Shown one piece after another: positions 9,206 through 18,917 of a stretch of 64,000 bases of DNA; position 1 is the stretch's first letter; every line of letters begins with the position of its first letter. The position numbers and the translations under genes were made by a program. Origin of the DNA: Fulvitalea axinellae. Lineage in GTDB: Bacteria > Bacteroidota > Bacteroidia > Cytophagales > Cyclobacteriaceae. The notes below the pieces were generated by a model. The model made no database searches and had not been told where the DNA came from. It worked only from the letters and a program-made list of their open reading frames with translations. Location: positions 3,452,010 through 3,516,009 of the forward strand of contig NZ_AP025314.1 in NCBI RefSeq assembly GCF_036492835.1, in the 5' to 3' direction.

Positions 9206-9736
9206 ATGAAAAAATACGTATACGAAAACTGGTGGGCCACGGCCCTAAAGGGTCTGGCCGCCTTGTTATTCGGCATTTTCGCCGTAGTTCGCACCAGTCT
9301 GGCTTTCGAAACGCTTGTCTACTACTTCGGCTTTCTGGCCATTATCAGCGGAATTCTGGTTTTCTCGGGCGCTATCCGCTACAAAAAAACACTTCCCCAC
9401 CGCGGCCTCTGGATTTTTGAAGGCCTTTTGGATATTATCATTGGCGTAATCGTTATTTACTATCCCGCACCGTCCGCCGAAGTTTTGTTGATACTGATGG
9501 GAGCTTGGGCTTTCGCCACAGGCGCCATGCAACTATTGGCAGCCTTCCGCTTGCATGACGGCTGGCTGTGGGGGCTTGGAGGCGTCGCTTCTATCGCCTT
9601 CGCCTTGATTCTTTTCAAACATCCCATAGCCGGGGCTATAGCCATTACCTTTGTCATTGGAATTTATATGATAATACTCGGAGTGTTTTTGCTCTCCTCC
9701 GCCTTTAGGCTCCGCCAACATCGGGACCCGTTTTAG
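9206..9736 (+). CDS. DUF308 / HdeD-like membrane protein
   Basis: An integral membrane protein of 176 residues with about six hydrophobic helices and short loops, repeating patterns such as GILVFSGAIRY and IIGVIVIYYPAPS as in DUF308/HdeD proteins. HdeD has been linked to acid resistance in enterobacteria; the role here is unknown. The frame is open back to a TTG at 9173, but the ATG at 9206 gives the natural N-terminus MKKYVYENWW. It probably forms an operon with osmC and ends at a strong terminator. Confidence 0.85.
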   Translation: MKKYVYENWWATALKGLAALLFGIFAVVRTSLAFETLVYYFGFLAIISGILVFSGAIRYKKTLPHRGLWIFEGLLDIIIGVIVIYYPAPSAEVLLILMGAWAFATGAMQLLAAFRLHDGWLWGLGGVASIAFALILFKHPIAGAIAITFVIGIYMIILGVFLLSSAFRLRQHRDPF

Positions 9737-9755
9737 AATAAAAACTTCAACTAAG

Positions 9756-9816
9756 AAAAACGCCCACTGACTAACCGAGCGAATGATGTTCGCAGTTAAT
9801 CAGTGGGCGTTTTTTG
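9756..9816. terminator. Strong bidirectional terminator
   Basis: A 15-bp outer stem (9756-9770 with 9800-9814) carries a second inner hairpin and ends in Ts on both strands. It serves the DUF308 gene from the left and the MATE gene from the right. Confidence 0.85.
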
Positions 9817-9829
9817 TTACTGTACTTCC

Positions 9830-11212
9830 TTAGACAACCATTGGCTGCTCCTTGGCCAAAACCTCATCGTGTTTGGCATTCAGCTCCGGAAGCAGGCGCG
9901 CAAAAGCCCAAGCGACCAAAATCACACCTTTTAAGATAGACGAGAACGTAATCGCCCACCAGATTCCTTCCACGCCCCAATCCAACACATCGGAAAGGTA
10001 AATCGCCGCAGGAATTCTCAAAGCGGTAAAAACTATCCCGACATACGAAGGAATATTACTTTTACCCACACCGTTAAACAACCCGGAAGTAGTGATTTCC
10101 CAAATCATAAAGATCTGCGAAACCGCCAATATCCTCAGATAAATCCCTCCCAATTCTATTGGTTCCTTTTCCGGAATAAATAAAGAAAAGACTTCTTTGC
10201 CAAAGAATACGAACAGTAGAGTCGGCAACAACCCAACGACCGTCATCAGCAACAATGTGCCAAAGTACCCCCGCTTGATCCGCCCTAATTTTTTCGACCC
10301 GAAGTTCTGACCCGTAAATGTTCCTAACGCCGTAGCGAAACCGCTTGCCGTCATCCAGGAAATAGCCTCGATCTGCGCCCCCACACTCTGTACAGCGACA
10401 GGCAAAGCGCCCCAACCCGAAACCAAACGGGTTACGACCATGGCAATTACGGAGAAAAGCGCCATCTGCGCCGCCACGGGAAAACCTACCGATACGATCG
10501 GTTTCACCGTCACCTTCTCCAACTTTCCGAACAGCTGGGGCTTGCCCAACGGGGTTTTCTTTCCTTTAAGCAAAACAGCAAATACCACAGCCACTATAAA
10601 CTGCGACAGCACGGTAGCCATAGCGGCGCCGGCTACGCCCATTGCAGGAAATGGCCCGTATCCGAAAATCAACAAGGGGTCAAGCGCCATATTAACCACC
10701 AACCCCAACGTATTGACATAAAACGGCGTGCGACCATCCCCTTTTCCGTTAAAAACACCCGAAAACGTCTGGTTGAGATAGGCGAATACCATACCGCCCG
10801 AAACTATCCGCAGATACAGAATTGCCTGTTCGGCCACTCCCGTTTCGCTAAAACCAAAGAAACCTATAAGGTTTGGGGCGAAAAACAGGGAAAACAAAGC
10901 GTAAACGCTGGCAAAAACCAATGCCAGCGTAGTGGCCGCACCAGCCACTCTCCTGGCCATTCCCATATCACTACGGCCTATTGATTGGGCAATCCCCACT
11001 TCGGCCCCGATCTTCGTGGTCATCATCAGGGAATTTCCGAGCCAAACCAAGAAACCCGCCGCGCCGACCGCCGCAACGGAATCGCTTCCCAAACGTCCCA
11101 ACCACGCAATGTCGGTCATATTATAGGCCATCTGCACAAACGATGTCCCCATTATAGGCAACGCCAACTTCAATATAGCCGGCAATTCCTTTCCTTTCGT
11201 CAAATCACTCAT
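9830..11212 (-). CDS. MATE family efflux transporter
   Basis: At 460 residues with twelve predicted membrane helices in two similar halves, this fits the MATE (NorM/DinF-like) family. The N-terminal half has LALPIMGTSFVQMAYNMTDIAWLGRLG and the second half QIEAISWMTASGFATALGTFTGQNFG, both typical of these exporters. MATE proteins move drugs or organic cations out in exchange for Na+ or H+; the substrate is unknown. The ATG at 11212 is the first in frame and sits about 40 bases from a TAnnTTTG element. It is a single-gene unit ending at the shared terminator. Confidence 0.93.
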   Translation of the reverse strand: MSDLTKGKELPAILKLALPIMGTSFVQMAYNMTDIAWLGRLGSDSVAAVGAAGFLVWLGNSLMMTTKIGAEVGIAQSIGRSDMGMARRVAGAATTLALVFASVYALFSLFFAPNLIGFFGFSETGVAEQAILYLRIVSGGMVFAYLNQTFSGVFNGKGDGRTPFYVNTLGLVVNMALDPLLIFGYGPFPAMGVAGAAMATVLSQFIVAVVFAVLLKGKKTPLGKPQLFGKLEKVTVKPIVSVGFPVAAQMALFSVIAMVVTRLVSGWGALPVAVQSVGAQIEAISWMTASGFATALGTFTGQNFGSKKLGRIKRGYFGTLLLMTVVGLLPTLLFVFFGKEVFSLFIPEKEPIELGGIYLRILAVSQIFMIWEITTSGLFNGVGKSNIPSYVGIVFTALRIPAAIYLSDVLDWGVEGIWWAITFSSILKGVILVAWAFARLLPELNAKHDEVLAKEQPMVV

Positions 11213-11503
11213 TCACAACACCTTACTAAAGACATTTCTCCCCTGAAAATTAGGGCCCGCAAATGTACGTACTCCCGCTGGATATTCCGCGATGAGTCAC
11301 GTAAAAATGGCTCTTGGCAAGAAACGGGGGGAAAGGAATTAAATTCTTTGATTCGAAATCTTTTTCGTGAAAAAATCTGAATGACGCACAAACACGAAAT
11401 GATCTATCAAAAGCCGAAAAACAGATAAAACAAAATATTCCTCTTATTCCACATAAAAAAATCGAAAACCGGGTTTATACGCCCCGATTATTCTTCAAAA
11501 AAC
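11213..11503. other. Intergenic region upstream of the MATE gene
   Basis: Apart from the -7 candidate I see no gene, repeat or RNA here. The stretch is AT-rich and holds only short chance ORFs. Confidence 0.6.
11260..11267 (-). promoter_or_regulatory. Possible -7 element for the MATE gene
   Basis: TACATTTG on the minus strand matches the Bacteroidota -7 consensus TAnnTTTG. No clear -33 TTTG is present at 19-21 bases, so this is only a candidate. Confidence 0.35.
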
Positions 11504-11538
11504 AAAACCGCACCCTTTTTCAAAAGAATGCGGTTTTT
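11504..11538. terminator. Terminator after the porin gene
   Basis: A 9-bp stem (11504-11512 with 11529-11537) flanked by A and T runs, 25 bases beyond the porin stop codon on the minus strand. Confidence 0.75.
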
Positions 11539-11562
11539 ATTTCAAAAGCTCGTTTTCAACTG

Positions 11563-13545
11563 TCAATCAAAGAAAAACCAGCTGATACCGAAGTCCAGCC
11601 CAGGTTCGGCCACTACGTAATAAGGCGTCACAAAATTAACTTGGTCTTGGGCCAGCGTGGCGTCTCTGTATTTCAAGAAGAGCCTGAAGTATTTCATCTT
11701 GATATTCATATAAAGGTCCACATTTGTGAAACCTTCCACAGAAATAGAGTTTGAGGTACCTGATTCTTGTTGCAAGTAAAATTGCTGAGATGTCGGATCG
11801 TATCCATAAGCGTAATATTCGGAAGCCCAATGGACATCCACTCCCAATCTCAAGCCTATTTTATTCATGATAACCTTATTCTCCCAATACACTCCGGCAT
11901 TGACAAACAGGTCAGGCATAGGAAACACATCGCTGGAACCGCCAGTCACAATAGAGTAAACCGCTTTTCCTTTAAAACCAAAATTGCCGAACGTAGCTTC
12001 AAATTCAGCCTCAGGCGAAAGCACTTGCGCTACGCCACTCGTCTGGCGGGGCTGAATCTGTACAGGACGAAGGCTCTTATATTTTGGCCTTCCATCCTCT
12101 TGTGTCGGGTCCACTGATACTTGCTCATCCGCCGGTGTCACATTTACGAAATACAGGTAATTGGCAAAGTTCGTAAGCGTTATGCCTGGATAGAAATGGA
12201 ACCAGCCTCGCCAGTCAAACTTAGCCCGCCCTTTGATCTGATCCACTTGTTGTGAGTTAAAGCTCTCGCTCCAATCTTGGTGGTTGGTAGTATACCGATC
12301 ATAGATATACGGCGCCGCATATTGCTCCCTAACGTAGCTGACATCGAACCAATCCCCTTCGTATTTTCCCGAGAATCGGTGGTCTCCTGTCAACAAAAGT
12401 TCACCTCTTAGGCTAATTCGGTTAGTGGAATCAATATCGAGACGCATATAGCCGCCAACAGAATTCTCTATATCGTCTTCCGTTCCGGAAACGAATTTTT
12501 GACTAAAGCTTAAAACTCTGTTTTTGAAAAAGGCTTGGTAATACCACTTGCGCCAATGCCCTTTCACGCCCATCTCGTTCGTAAGCGACGTAAAAGTCGA
12601 ACGTTCACTAGTAGTGTCTTTTCCCATCAAAATCGGATACTTGGCCTTTGAGGCGTCATTCTCAAAGGCTTCGTAGCGATTCGAAGTAGACAACCAATCA
12701 GCCTCATGGTACACTCCCAAACCATTGAGCAAATTATATTGATGAAAAAGGTGAACATTCGTCCGCTTGTCTTTCGCCTCGGCGTCTGTGTCATTTAACA
12801 CCAACCGGGCGTCATCGTAACTAAAAACACCATTGGTAGGTATCAACACGCCCCCTGTCTCCCGAACCTCATTTGAAAAGGTGGTAAAGTTCGCCAACAA
12901 TTCATACCGCCCGCTTTTCGCTTTATACCAAGTATAAATGTCAAACTGCGTGGTCCGCGTTTCCGTATCGTTTCTCGTCGATCGGGCGACGGCCTTGTCC
13001 ACATCGTTAAAAGAAAAATCAGCTCCGATGTTCCACAATGGCGTGATGTTCCTACTGAAGCTCACGTCCAAAACAGACCTCGAATTACTCCCCAAAGCCC
13101 AATAGAGGCTGGTGTAAGGCGATTTTGTATTATAGAACTTGACCTTGTCGGCAGACTTGAAGTAATAATCATACACCGAAAAACCCGAAGTCTTTCCGAT
13201 GATTTTCGGTGGCGTGAAGAACACCTCTTTGGCCGCCGTCCCTACATTGCCCAAATTCTGGATTGTATAATCTGAACCCGAGCGAGTGTCCCATTTATAA
13301 AACTTGCTCAGTGTAGTATCTACCGAATAAGTCGTTCCCAAATCGTACTTCACATCAGCCAATTTGGTAAACACCAACGTGTTCGGGTTGTAAACCAGCT
13401 TGGAAGAATCATCCAAGATACTTTTCCTGCCACCTCCCGTCCGGTCAGGCGTATCATCCCTTCTAAGGTTGCCTTGCGCGAAAGTTCCTGTTATCGCTCC
13501 GAAAAGAATCGCTACAACCGTTAATGTTTTGAAATATCTATCCAC
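11563..13545 (-). CDS. Putative outer-membrane porin (Porin_10-like)
   Basis: The 660-residue protein starts with a Sec signal peptide (about 1-23, cleavage after TFAQ). The rest is rich in alternating aromatic and polar residues and in Y/W/D/N, as expected of a large outer-membrane beta barrel, and it ends in an aromatic residue stretch (DFGISWFFFD) typical of barrel C-termini. The whole resembles the Bacteroidota putative-porin family PF14121. It has no plug or TonB box, so it is not TonB-dependent. Only 10 bases separate it from lpxK upstream, so the two are probably one transcript, which would link porin supply to lipid A synthesis. Confidence 0.85.
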   Translation of the reverse strand: MDRYFKTLTVVAILFGAITGTFAQGNLRRDDTPDRTGGGRKSILDDSSKLVYNPNTLVFTKLADVKYDLGTTYSVDTTLSKFYKWDTRSGSDYTIQNLGNVGTAAKEVFFTPPKIIGKTSGFSVYDYYFKSADKVKFYNTKSPYTSLYWALGSNSRSVLDVSFSRNITPLWNIGADFSFNDVDKAVARSTRNDTETRTTQFDIYTWYKAKSGRYELLANFTTFSNEVRETGGVLIPTNGVFSYDDARLVLNDTDAEAKDKRTNVHLFHQYNLLNGLGVYHEADWLSTSNRYEAFENDASKAKYPILMGKDTTSERSTFTSLTNEMGVKGHWRKWYYQAFFKNRVLSFSQKFVSGTEDDIENSVGGYMRLDIDSTNRISLRGELLLTGDHRFSGKYEGDWFDVSYVREQYAAPYIYDRYTTNHQDWSESFNSQQVDQIKGRAKFDWRGWFHFYPGITLTNFANYLYFVNVTPADEQVSVDPTQEDGRPKYKSLRPVQIQPRQTSGVAQVLSPEAEFEATFGNFGFKGKAVYSIVTGGSSDVFPMPDLFVNAGVYWENKVIMNKIGLRLGVDVHWASEYYAYGYDPTSQQFYLQQESGTSNSISVEGFTNVDLYMNIKMKYFRLFLKYRDATLAQDQVNFVTPYYVVAEPGLDFGISWFFFD

Positions 13546-13555
13546 TATAATCTGT

Positions 13556-14578
13556 CTACTTCTTATATTTTTCCAGAGTCTCCTCCACCAACTTCACAAA
13601 AATACTCTCCCCTTTAAGAAAACGTGTCTCAATCGGCAAATAATACAGGGACACACCCGACAATGCGGATAAATCCGACAATTTCACGGAGTCTTTTTCC
13701 GTAGTCAACACGTCCAGACCCGCCGAGGCTATCTTTTCCCCGTCTTTTTCCGAATATTTATGATGATCCCCGAAACGGAAATTTGCGGCCACTTCAAACC
13801 TCCCCTTCGCATAGCGCTCAAAGGGTTCAGCATTGCCCAGTCCGCTAACCAGCGCCACCGGTCCAGTTAGCTCTCCATCCGAACCGGACATCGAGACGGG
13901 CTCGACGTAGCCGATAGTGGTAAAACACACCGGCGTTTCGCTTCCCGCATATTCTTTCACATTCCGTTCCATTGTCGCCATTTCGGCTTCGGACAATTCG
14001 CCCGGACATTTGGTCACCACCACGATATCCGCACGGCCAGCTCCTTTTCTCGATTCTCTCAGCCTCCCCGCGGGCAAAACGTAATCCTCCCAGAACGGTC
14101 TTCCGTAATCGGTCAACATTATATTGAGAGACGGGCTGACATAGCGATGCTGAAAAGCGTCATCAAGGATTATCGTGCTTGTTTCTTCGAATTCATGAAG
14201 GATAATCGGAATCGCTACGGAACGCTCCTCGCCTACCGTTACGGTCACTTTACCCGAAAACTTCTCGAACATCTGGAACGGCTCGTCCCCAACTGTTTCC
14301 GGAGAATCGCCTTCGCCCACTACCCTGAAACCTTTTGTTTTACGACCGTAACCGCGACTTAAAGTCACCACTTTCTCACGATTTGCCAGCAGACGAACCA
14401 GATATTCCACCATAGGAGTTTTTCCGGTACCGCCCACCGTCAAGTTACCGACACCGATAACCGGAACGTCAAACTGGAACGATTTTTTGTACCCAATATC
14501 AAACAGATGATTTCTGAAGTCCGTAACAGCCCGGTAAGCTAGACTGAAGGGGCTTAACAACAGTTGGTTCCAACGCAT
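13556..14578 (-). CDS. lpxK: Tetraacyldisaccharide 4'-kinase
   Basis: LpxK phosphorylates the 4' position of the lipid A disaccharide at the inner membrane. The 340-residue protein has the family P-loop GVGNLTVGGTGKTP (about 42-55), the SRGYGRK segment, GDEPFQM, and DDAFQHRYV. Length is normal. The N-terminal helix (MRWNQLLLSPFSLAYR) is the usual membrane-associating part. The porin gene follows after 10 bases; nif3-like is divergent across 107 bases. Confidence 0.96.
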   Translation of the reverse strand: MRWNQLLLSPFSLAYRAVTDFRNHLFDIGYKKSFQFDVPVIGVGNLTVGGTGKTPMVEYLVRLLANREKVVTLSRGYGRKTKGFRVVGEGDSPETVGDEPFQMFEKFSGKVTVTVGEERSVAIPIILHEFEETSTIILDDAFQHRYVSPSLNIMLTDYGRPFWEDYVLPAGRLRESRKGAGRADIVVVTKCPGELSEAEMATMERNVKEYAGSETPVCFTTIGYVEPVSMSGSDGELTGPVALVSGLGNAEPFERYAKGRFEVAANFRFGDHHKYSEKDGEKIASAGLDVLTTEKDSVKLSDLSALSGVSLYYLPIETRFLKGESIFVKLVEETLEKYKK

Positions 14579-14685
14579 ACATTTCCCACAAAAAACTATC
14601 CCCGGAAAACGGCCGGGAAAACCGTGTGCGACTCGTTCTCATCGCGTAAATTCGCCGTGACAGCTTACGCAAAAGTCTCGGAATT

Positions 14686-15783
14686 ATGATTAAAATAAAA
14701 GAAGTCATACGTTTTTTAGAACGAATAGCGCCACCCGCGTTGCAGGAAAGTTACGATAACGCCGGCCTTATCACCGGCGACGCCAACTTGGACTGCCAAG
14801 GCATTCTCATCACCTTGGACACTACCGAGGAAATCGTGGACGAAGCGATTGAAAAAGGGTGCAACATGATTGTGGCCCACCATCCGATCGTTTTCAGGGG
14901 TCTAAAAACCTTCACAGGCCGCGATTATGTGGAACGGACTGTAATCAAAGCGATCAAAAACGACATCGCAATTTACGCTGCCCACACAAACTTAGACAAT
15001 GTGGCCAACGGCGGAGTAAACGGGAAAATAGCGGAGAAAATCGGTTTGCTTGACACGAAAATTCTCGCCCCGAAATCGCAAAACCTGTTTAAGCTTACCA
15101 CATTCGTCCCGGAAAAAGACGCCGACAAGGTCACTCAAGCGCTCAACGAAGCCGGCGCCGGACAAATCGGTGAGTACAAAAACTGTAGTTTCCGCAGTTC
15201 GGGCACGGGATTTTTTCAACCCGGAGAAAAATCAAATCCCCATATCGGCGCGCACGGCACTTTGGAAAGTGTCGACGAATGCCGTGTCGAGGTGATTTTC
15301 CCAGAATATATGAAAGGAAACGTAATCAGTGCGCTGAACAACGCCCACCCTTACGAGGAAGTGGCGTACTACCTCCACCGCCTCGAAAACACGAACCAAG
15401 AGACAGGTTCGGGCATGGTGGGTGTGTTGCCGGAAGCGATGGACGCCGAAAAATTCCTTCTGCATCTGAAAAAATGCATGAATCTTGACACTATACGTTA
15501 TACCGGCTTTGAGTCTGAGATTAGGAAAGTCGCCGTATGTGGCGGTTCGGGAAGCTTCCTGCTCAAGCGCGCCAAGGCCGTCGGCGCCGACGCTTTCGTC
15601 ACCGGAGACTTCAAGTATCACGAGTTCTTCGACGCCGAAGGGAAAGTCATGATCGCGGACATTGGCCACTATGAGAGCGAAGCTTTCACAAAAGAACTCT
15701 TTCACGAGCATTTGTCCGATAAATTTCCTAGTATTGCACTCTATTTATCCGATATTAACACCAATCCCGTTCATTATATTTAA
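14686..15783 (+). CDS. Nif3-like dinuclear metal centre protein (YqfO type)
   Basis: At 365 residues this is the long form of the Nif3/YbgI family: two Nif3 halves with an inserted PII/CutA-like domain (about residues 125-235). Metal ligands are visible: H65 and H66 in MIVAHHPIVF, the THNLD-like AAHTNLDN segment (H100, D104), and GHYESE near the C-terminus. Family members form toroidal hexamers. They are often annotated as GTP cyclohydrolase I type 2, but that activity is doubtful for most. The zinc-ribbon gene follows after 8 bases, a pairing widely seen in Bacteroidota. Confidence 0.93.
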   Translation: MIKIKEVIRFLERIAPPALQESYDNAGLITGDANLDCQGILITLDTTEEIVDEAIEKGCNMIVAHHPIVFRGLKTFTGRDYVERTVIKAIKNDIAIYAAHTNLDNVANGGVNGKIAEKIGLLDTKILAPKSQNLFKLTTFVPEKDADKVTQALNEAGAGQIGEYKNCSFRSSGTGFFQPGEKSNPHIGAHGTLESVDECRVEVIFPEYMKGNVISALNNAHPYEEVAYYLHRLENTNQETGSGMVGVLPEAMDAEKFLLHLKKCMNLDTIRYTGFESEIRKVAVCGGSGSFLLKRAKAVGADAFVTGDFKYHEFFDAEGKVMIADIGHYESEAFTKELFHEHLSDKFPSIALYLSDINTNPVHYI

Positions 15784-15791
15784 AGGTCTTT

Positions 15792-16589
15792 ATGGAGAGT
15801 ACTGTAGCACAGAAGCTAGATGCGTTAAAAAAGCTCCAGTCGATAGACTCACAGCTTGACGAAATCAAGAAAATCCGGGGCGCGTTGCCCGAAGAGGTCC
15901 GCGACTTGGAGGACGAGATTGAAGGTTACAACACGCGTATCTCTAAGATCAACGGCGAAATCGAGGAACTTGAGGCCACCATCCAAGGCAACAACAACGG
16001 AATCGAAAGCGCGCGCCAGCTGATCAAGAAGTACGAGGAGCAGCAGATGAACGTCCGCAACAACCGCGAGTATGACGCCATCACCAAGGAAGTGGAACTC
16101 CAGACACTGGAAATCCAGATCCTTGAGAAGCGTACGCGCGAAGCTCTTCAGGAAATCGACCGGAAAAAAGAAAAGATCGACGCTACGAACGAAACCCTCG
16201 CCGAGCGCCAAAAAGATTTGGACAGCAAGCGTGAGGAGCTCGACACGATCATGAAGGAGAGCGAAGACGACGAAGCCAAGCTTCTCCGTAGTCGCGAACG
16301 CGCCTACAAGCAAGTGGAGCAGAGACTTCAGCGCGCTTATGACCGTATCCGCGACAACGCCAGAAACGGTTTGGCCGTAGTTGCCGTTGAGCGTAACGCT
16401 TGTGGCGGTTGCTTTAACATCGTTCCTCCGCAGAGGCAAGCCGATGTTCGCGAGCGCAAAAAAGTTATCGTTTGTGAGCAGTGCGGAAGAATCTTCGCCG
16501 ATGTTGTTGACATCATCGAAGAGGAACCGAAGAAAACCAAGCGCACAACAAGAAAGAAAGCCACCACTAAAAAGAAGACAACAAAATAA
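15792..16589 (+). CDS. Coiled-coil protein with C4 zinc ribbon (zf-RING_7)
   Basis: The 265-residue protein is a long coiled coil (about 1-185) followed by a zinc ribbon made of CGGC and CEQC, with a lysine/threonine-rich basic tail after about residue 243. This layout matches the PF02591 zinc-ribbon family, known from FlgA-like/CdsZ proteins and suspected to bind nucleic acid. The basic tail supports contact with RNA or DNA, but no function is established. It is co-transcribed with the nif3-like gene. Confidence 0.9.
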   Translation: MESTVAQKLDALKKLQSIDSQLDEIKKIRGALPEEVRDLEDEIEGYNTRISKINGEIEELEATIQGNNNGIESARQLIKKYEEQQMNVRNNREYDAITKEVELQTLEIQILEKRTREALQEIDRKKEKIDATNETLAERQKDLDSKREELDTIMKESEDDEAKLLRSRERAYKQVEQRLQRAYDRIRDNARNGLAVVAVERNACGGCFNIVPPQRQADVRERKKVIVCEQCGRIFADVVDIIEEEPKKTKRTTRKKATTKKKTTK

Positions 16590-16623
16590 GTTGATCTCTT
16601 TTGGCTAACCACAAAGCATAAAG

Positions 16624-16660
16624 AAGGCGAAGAATCTGATTCTTCGCCTTTTCTATTTTT
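16624..16660 (+). terminator. Terminator after the zinc-ribbon gene
   Basis: An 11-bp stem (16624-16634 with 16640-16650) with a short loop and T-rich tail. Confidence 0.8.
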
Positions 16661-16681
16661 AAAGAAAACAATCTTTTAGGG

Positions 16682-18763
16682 TCACCCATCCACCAGCTCA
16701 GTTTTTTGGCTATAAGAAAACAGCAACAGATAAAAAACTTCGCCTTTCGCCCTTCTGCGATACACTTCCACAGATTTCACGGTCCGACCTCCGATTTTCA
16801 CATCATTATAAGTACCGTAACCGTCCAACACCAGCGCCTCGTCTTTCGCCAACTTCTCCACCAGATCGGGATTCAGCATCTTTTCGATATTCCCCCAACT
16901 TTCGGCCTCGGCACTTACAATCCTGAAATCGGCATCCGCAACCAGCATCTCACCGAATTTGGCTTTTAACAGGTCCCTAAACATATCGCCTCTGGACGCC
17001 TGTAAAGAAATTTGTTCGGCCTTCTCATTAATCACACCTTCCAAACTCTCCCTTGTCGCCGCCATTTCCTCCAAGTTTTGCCTCAACTCCTCTTCATTGC
17101 TTTGCAATTCCTCCGACATCGCCCGCGATTCGTTTAGCAATGTCGCGGTGGTTTCCTGCATGTACATTGCGTCCAACGCATAGGACAATTGCTCGGCAAC
17201 GGCATTGGCAAACTCCAACATTTGCTCATCCGGCTCTTTTAACCAAGCCAGCTCCAAAACGCCGTTCACCTCACCATCTCCGTGAGCGACGGGTTCCAAG
17301 CAAACATATTTAGGGGAAACCTCACCCAAACCCGAACGAATCTTCATGTACTCTTCCGGCAAATCGTTCATCCTGACAGCGCTCCTCTCCTGCCATACTC
17401 GCCCTACAAGCCCCTCTCCTTTTCGGAATTCGCTTTCCATGTATTTACGCTTTCCGGACGCATAAGTGGCGCACATTTTCATAACTTCTTCCTCACGGAC
17501 AAACAGCCCCCCCATGTTGGCGTTGGTAAACGACATCAAAAAATTCAAGACTTCCTCGCAAAGAACGTTTTTCGACGTCCGGTACTTACGAAGAATCCCC
17601 GCCAAATCCGCCATTCCCTCAGCGTGTTTTCTTCTCGCTTTGTCCTCTTTCCCTTTCGCCTCCAACGCTTCGTTTTTCAATTTTATCTGATCCACCTGCT
17701 TCCTGATTTGCTTCAGCATTGAGCGAAAGTTTTTAATCAAACTCCCCATCTCATCATTCAGGTGAAACTTCTCAAGAACCTTATCTTGCTTTCTGTCCCC
17801 TTTCAAAACCGACTTCGCCACTCTATCCAGAACACGTATAGGCCTTGAAATCACTGACGAAAAATAGAAACTCAACATCCCGCCAACGATTAGCAACAAA
17901 GCCAAAGCCACCGAACTCACCCAAAGGGCGCGCGCCTCCATCTCTTCACTTTTAATCCGAATCCCATCATACAGGCTCTCAACTCTCGGCTCCGCATCCG
18001 CAACAATATCCGCCAATTGACCGGACAAACCACTGTCCGCCGTAAAACCGATCAAACGGTCTATCTCCACCACTTTCTCGAATTGGCGAACATAAGCGTC
18101 AATCACGCCGCTGTACTCCTCCACATAAGAGGCCGACATATGAGGCAAAGAAGCCTCCCTTACAAATTCTTGAAAATCCCGAGCGGTTTTCTGCAACTTG
18201 TCCGCATAACGCTCATCCTGCCTCAGCATAAAATCCTTCTCGTGCCTTCTCAACGAAAAAGCGAAAACTTTCTCCTGAGCCGAAGGACACTGTTGCAAAT
18301 CGTGCACATAACGGCGCATGCGCCCCACCAGCCCCCAATCTTTGAATCCTCGCTGGTATTTCGCCTCAACTAATTTGTCGAAACACCGAGAGTATGAAAC
18401 AATAGCGGCCTGCAAACCTGACACGTCCCCAACGAGGCCCAAATCCTCGAGATTCTCATCTTTTTTCAGGGAATTCAGAATAACATTTATTCGCTTTACA
18501 CTTTCGGCGTGTGTAGTGACCGCCGTATCTTCAAAAGTTTTAAAAAACGAAGGCGACTTACTTCCATATAGCAAAAAATCCTTTTCGGCTCCGCGACAAG
18601 CGTCAAGCAATGACACTACATCCCTGATCTGCCGTTCCGTCTCATGAAAGCCCCCCACCTTTTCAAGCAACACAAATGAGAGCCCCCCACCTATTGCCGA
18701 AAGAAAAATCAAACCGAAAAACGCAAGACGGAATTTTAGTTTAATACTTGAAAATTTGAACAT
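16682..18763 (-). CDS. Membrane receptor with HAMP and GAF domains but no recognised output domain
   Basis: The 693-residue protein has, in order: a membrane helix (about 8-32); a large helical periplasmic sensor region (about 33-280) with two internally similar helical parts, like HBM-type sensors; a second membrane helix (ALLLIVGGMLSFYFS); a HAMP domain (ISRPIRVLDRVAKSV); a GAF domain (about 400-540); a coiled coil containing EELQSNEEELRQNLEEMAAT; and a small PAS-like C-terminal domain. No histidine-kinase, GGDEF, PP2C or chemoreceptor signalling hairpin is seen. The ATG at 18763 is preferred over a TTG at 18787 because the TTG lies in the presumed -7 element. Confidence 0.85.
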   Translation of the reverse strand: MFKFSSIKLKFRLAFFGLIFLSAIGGGLSFVLLEKVGGFHETERQIRDVVSLLDACRGAEKDFLLYGSKSPSFFKTFEDTAVTTHAESVKRINVILNSLKKDENLEDLGLVGDVSGLQAAIVSYSRCFDKLVEAKYQRGFKDWGLVGRMRRYVHDLQQCPSAQEKVFAFSLRRHEKDFMLRQDERYADKLQKTARDFQEFVREASLPHMSASYVEEYSGVIDAYVRQFEKVVEIDRLIGFTADSGLSGQLADIVADAEPRVESLYDGIRIKSEEMEARALWVSSVALALLLIVGGMLSFYFSSVISRPIRVLDRVAKSVLKGDRKQDKVLEKFHLNDEMGSLIKNFRSMLKQIRKQVDQIKLKNEALEAKGKEDKARRKHAEGMADLAGILRKYRTSKNVLCEEVLNFLMSFTNANMGGLFVREEEVMKMCATYASGKRKYMESEFRKGEGLVGRVWQERSAVRMNDLPEEYMKIRSGLGEVSPKYVCLEPVAHGDGEVNGVLELAWLKEPDEQMLEFANAVAEQLSYALDAMYMQETTATLLNESRAMSEELQSNEEELRQNLEEMAATRESLEGVINEKAEQISLQASRGDMFRDLLKAKFGEMLVADADFRIVSAEAESWGNIEKMLNPDLVEKLAKDEALVLDGYGTYNDVKIGGRTVKSVEVYRRRAKGEVFYLLLFSYSQKTELVDG

Positions 18764-18784
18764 CGCTGGCCTATGTTTAGGCCA

Positions 18785-18792
18785 CAAAAGTA
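18785..18792 (-). promoter_or_regulatory. Possible -7 element for the receptor gene
   Basis: TACTTTTG on the minus strand fits TAnnTTTG and lies 21 bases upstream of the chosen ATG. There is no clear -33 partner. Confidence 0.35.
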
Positions 18793-18852
18793 CACCAAGG
18801 CCCGGAGACTTACACTAAGGCTCCCACAACTGTATATTATCTTTTTGTTAAA

Positions 18853-18882
18853 TATGAAAAAAGCCAGATATAAATCTGGCTT
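18853..18882 (-). terminator. Terminator after fadD
   Basis: A 9-bp stem (18861-18869 with 18874-18882); on the minus strand it is followed by a run of six Ts. Confidence 0.75.
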
Positions 18883-18917
18883 GTAATATTTTCTTAGTTT
18901 GAACCTCAAAAACCGCC

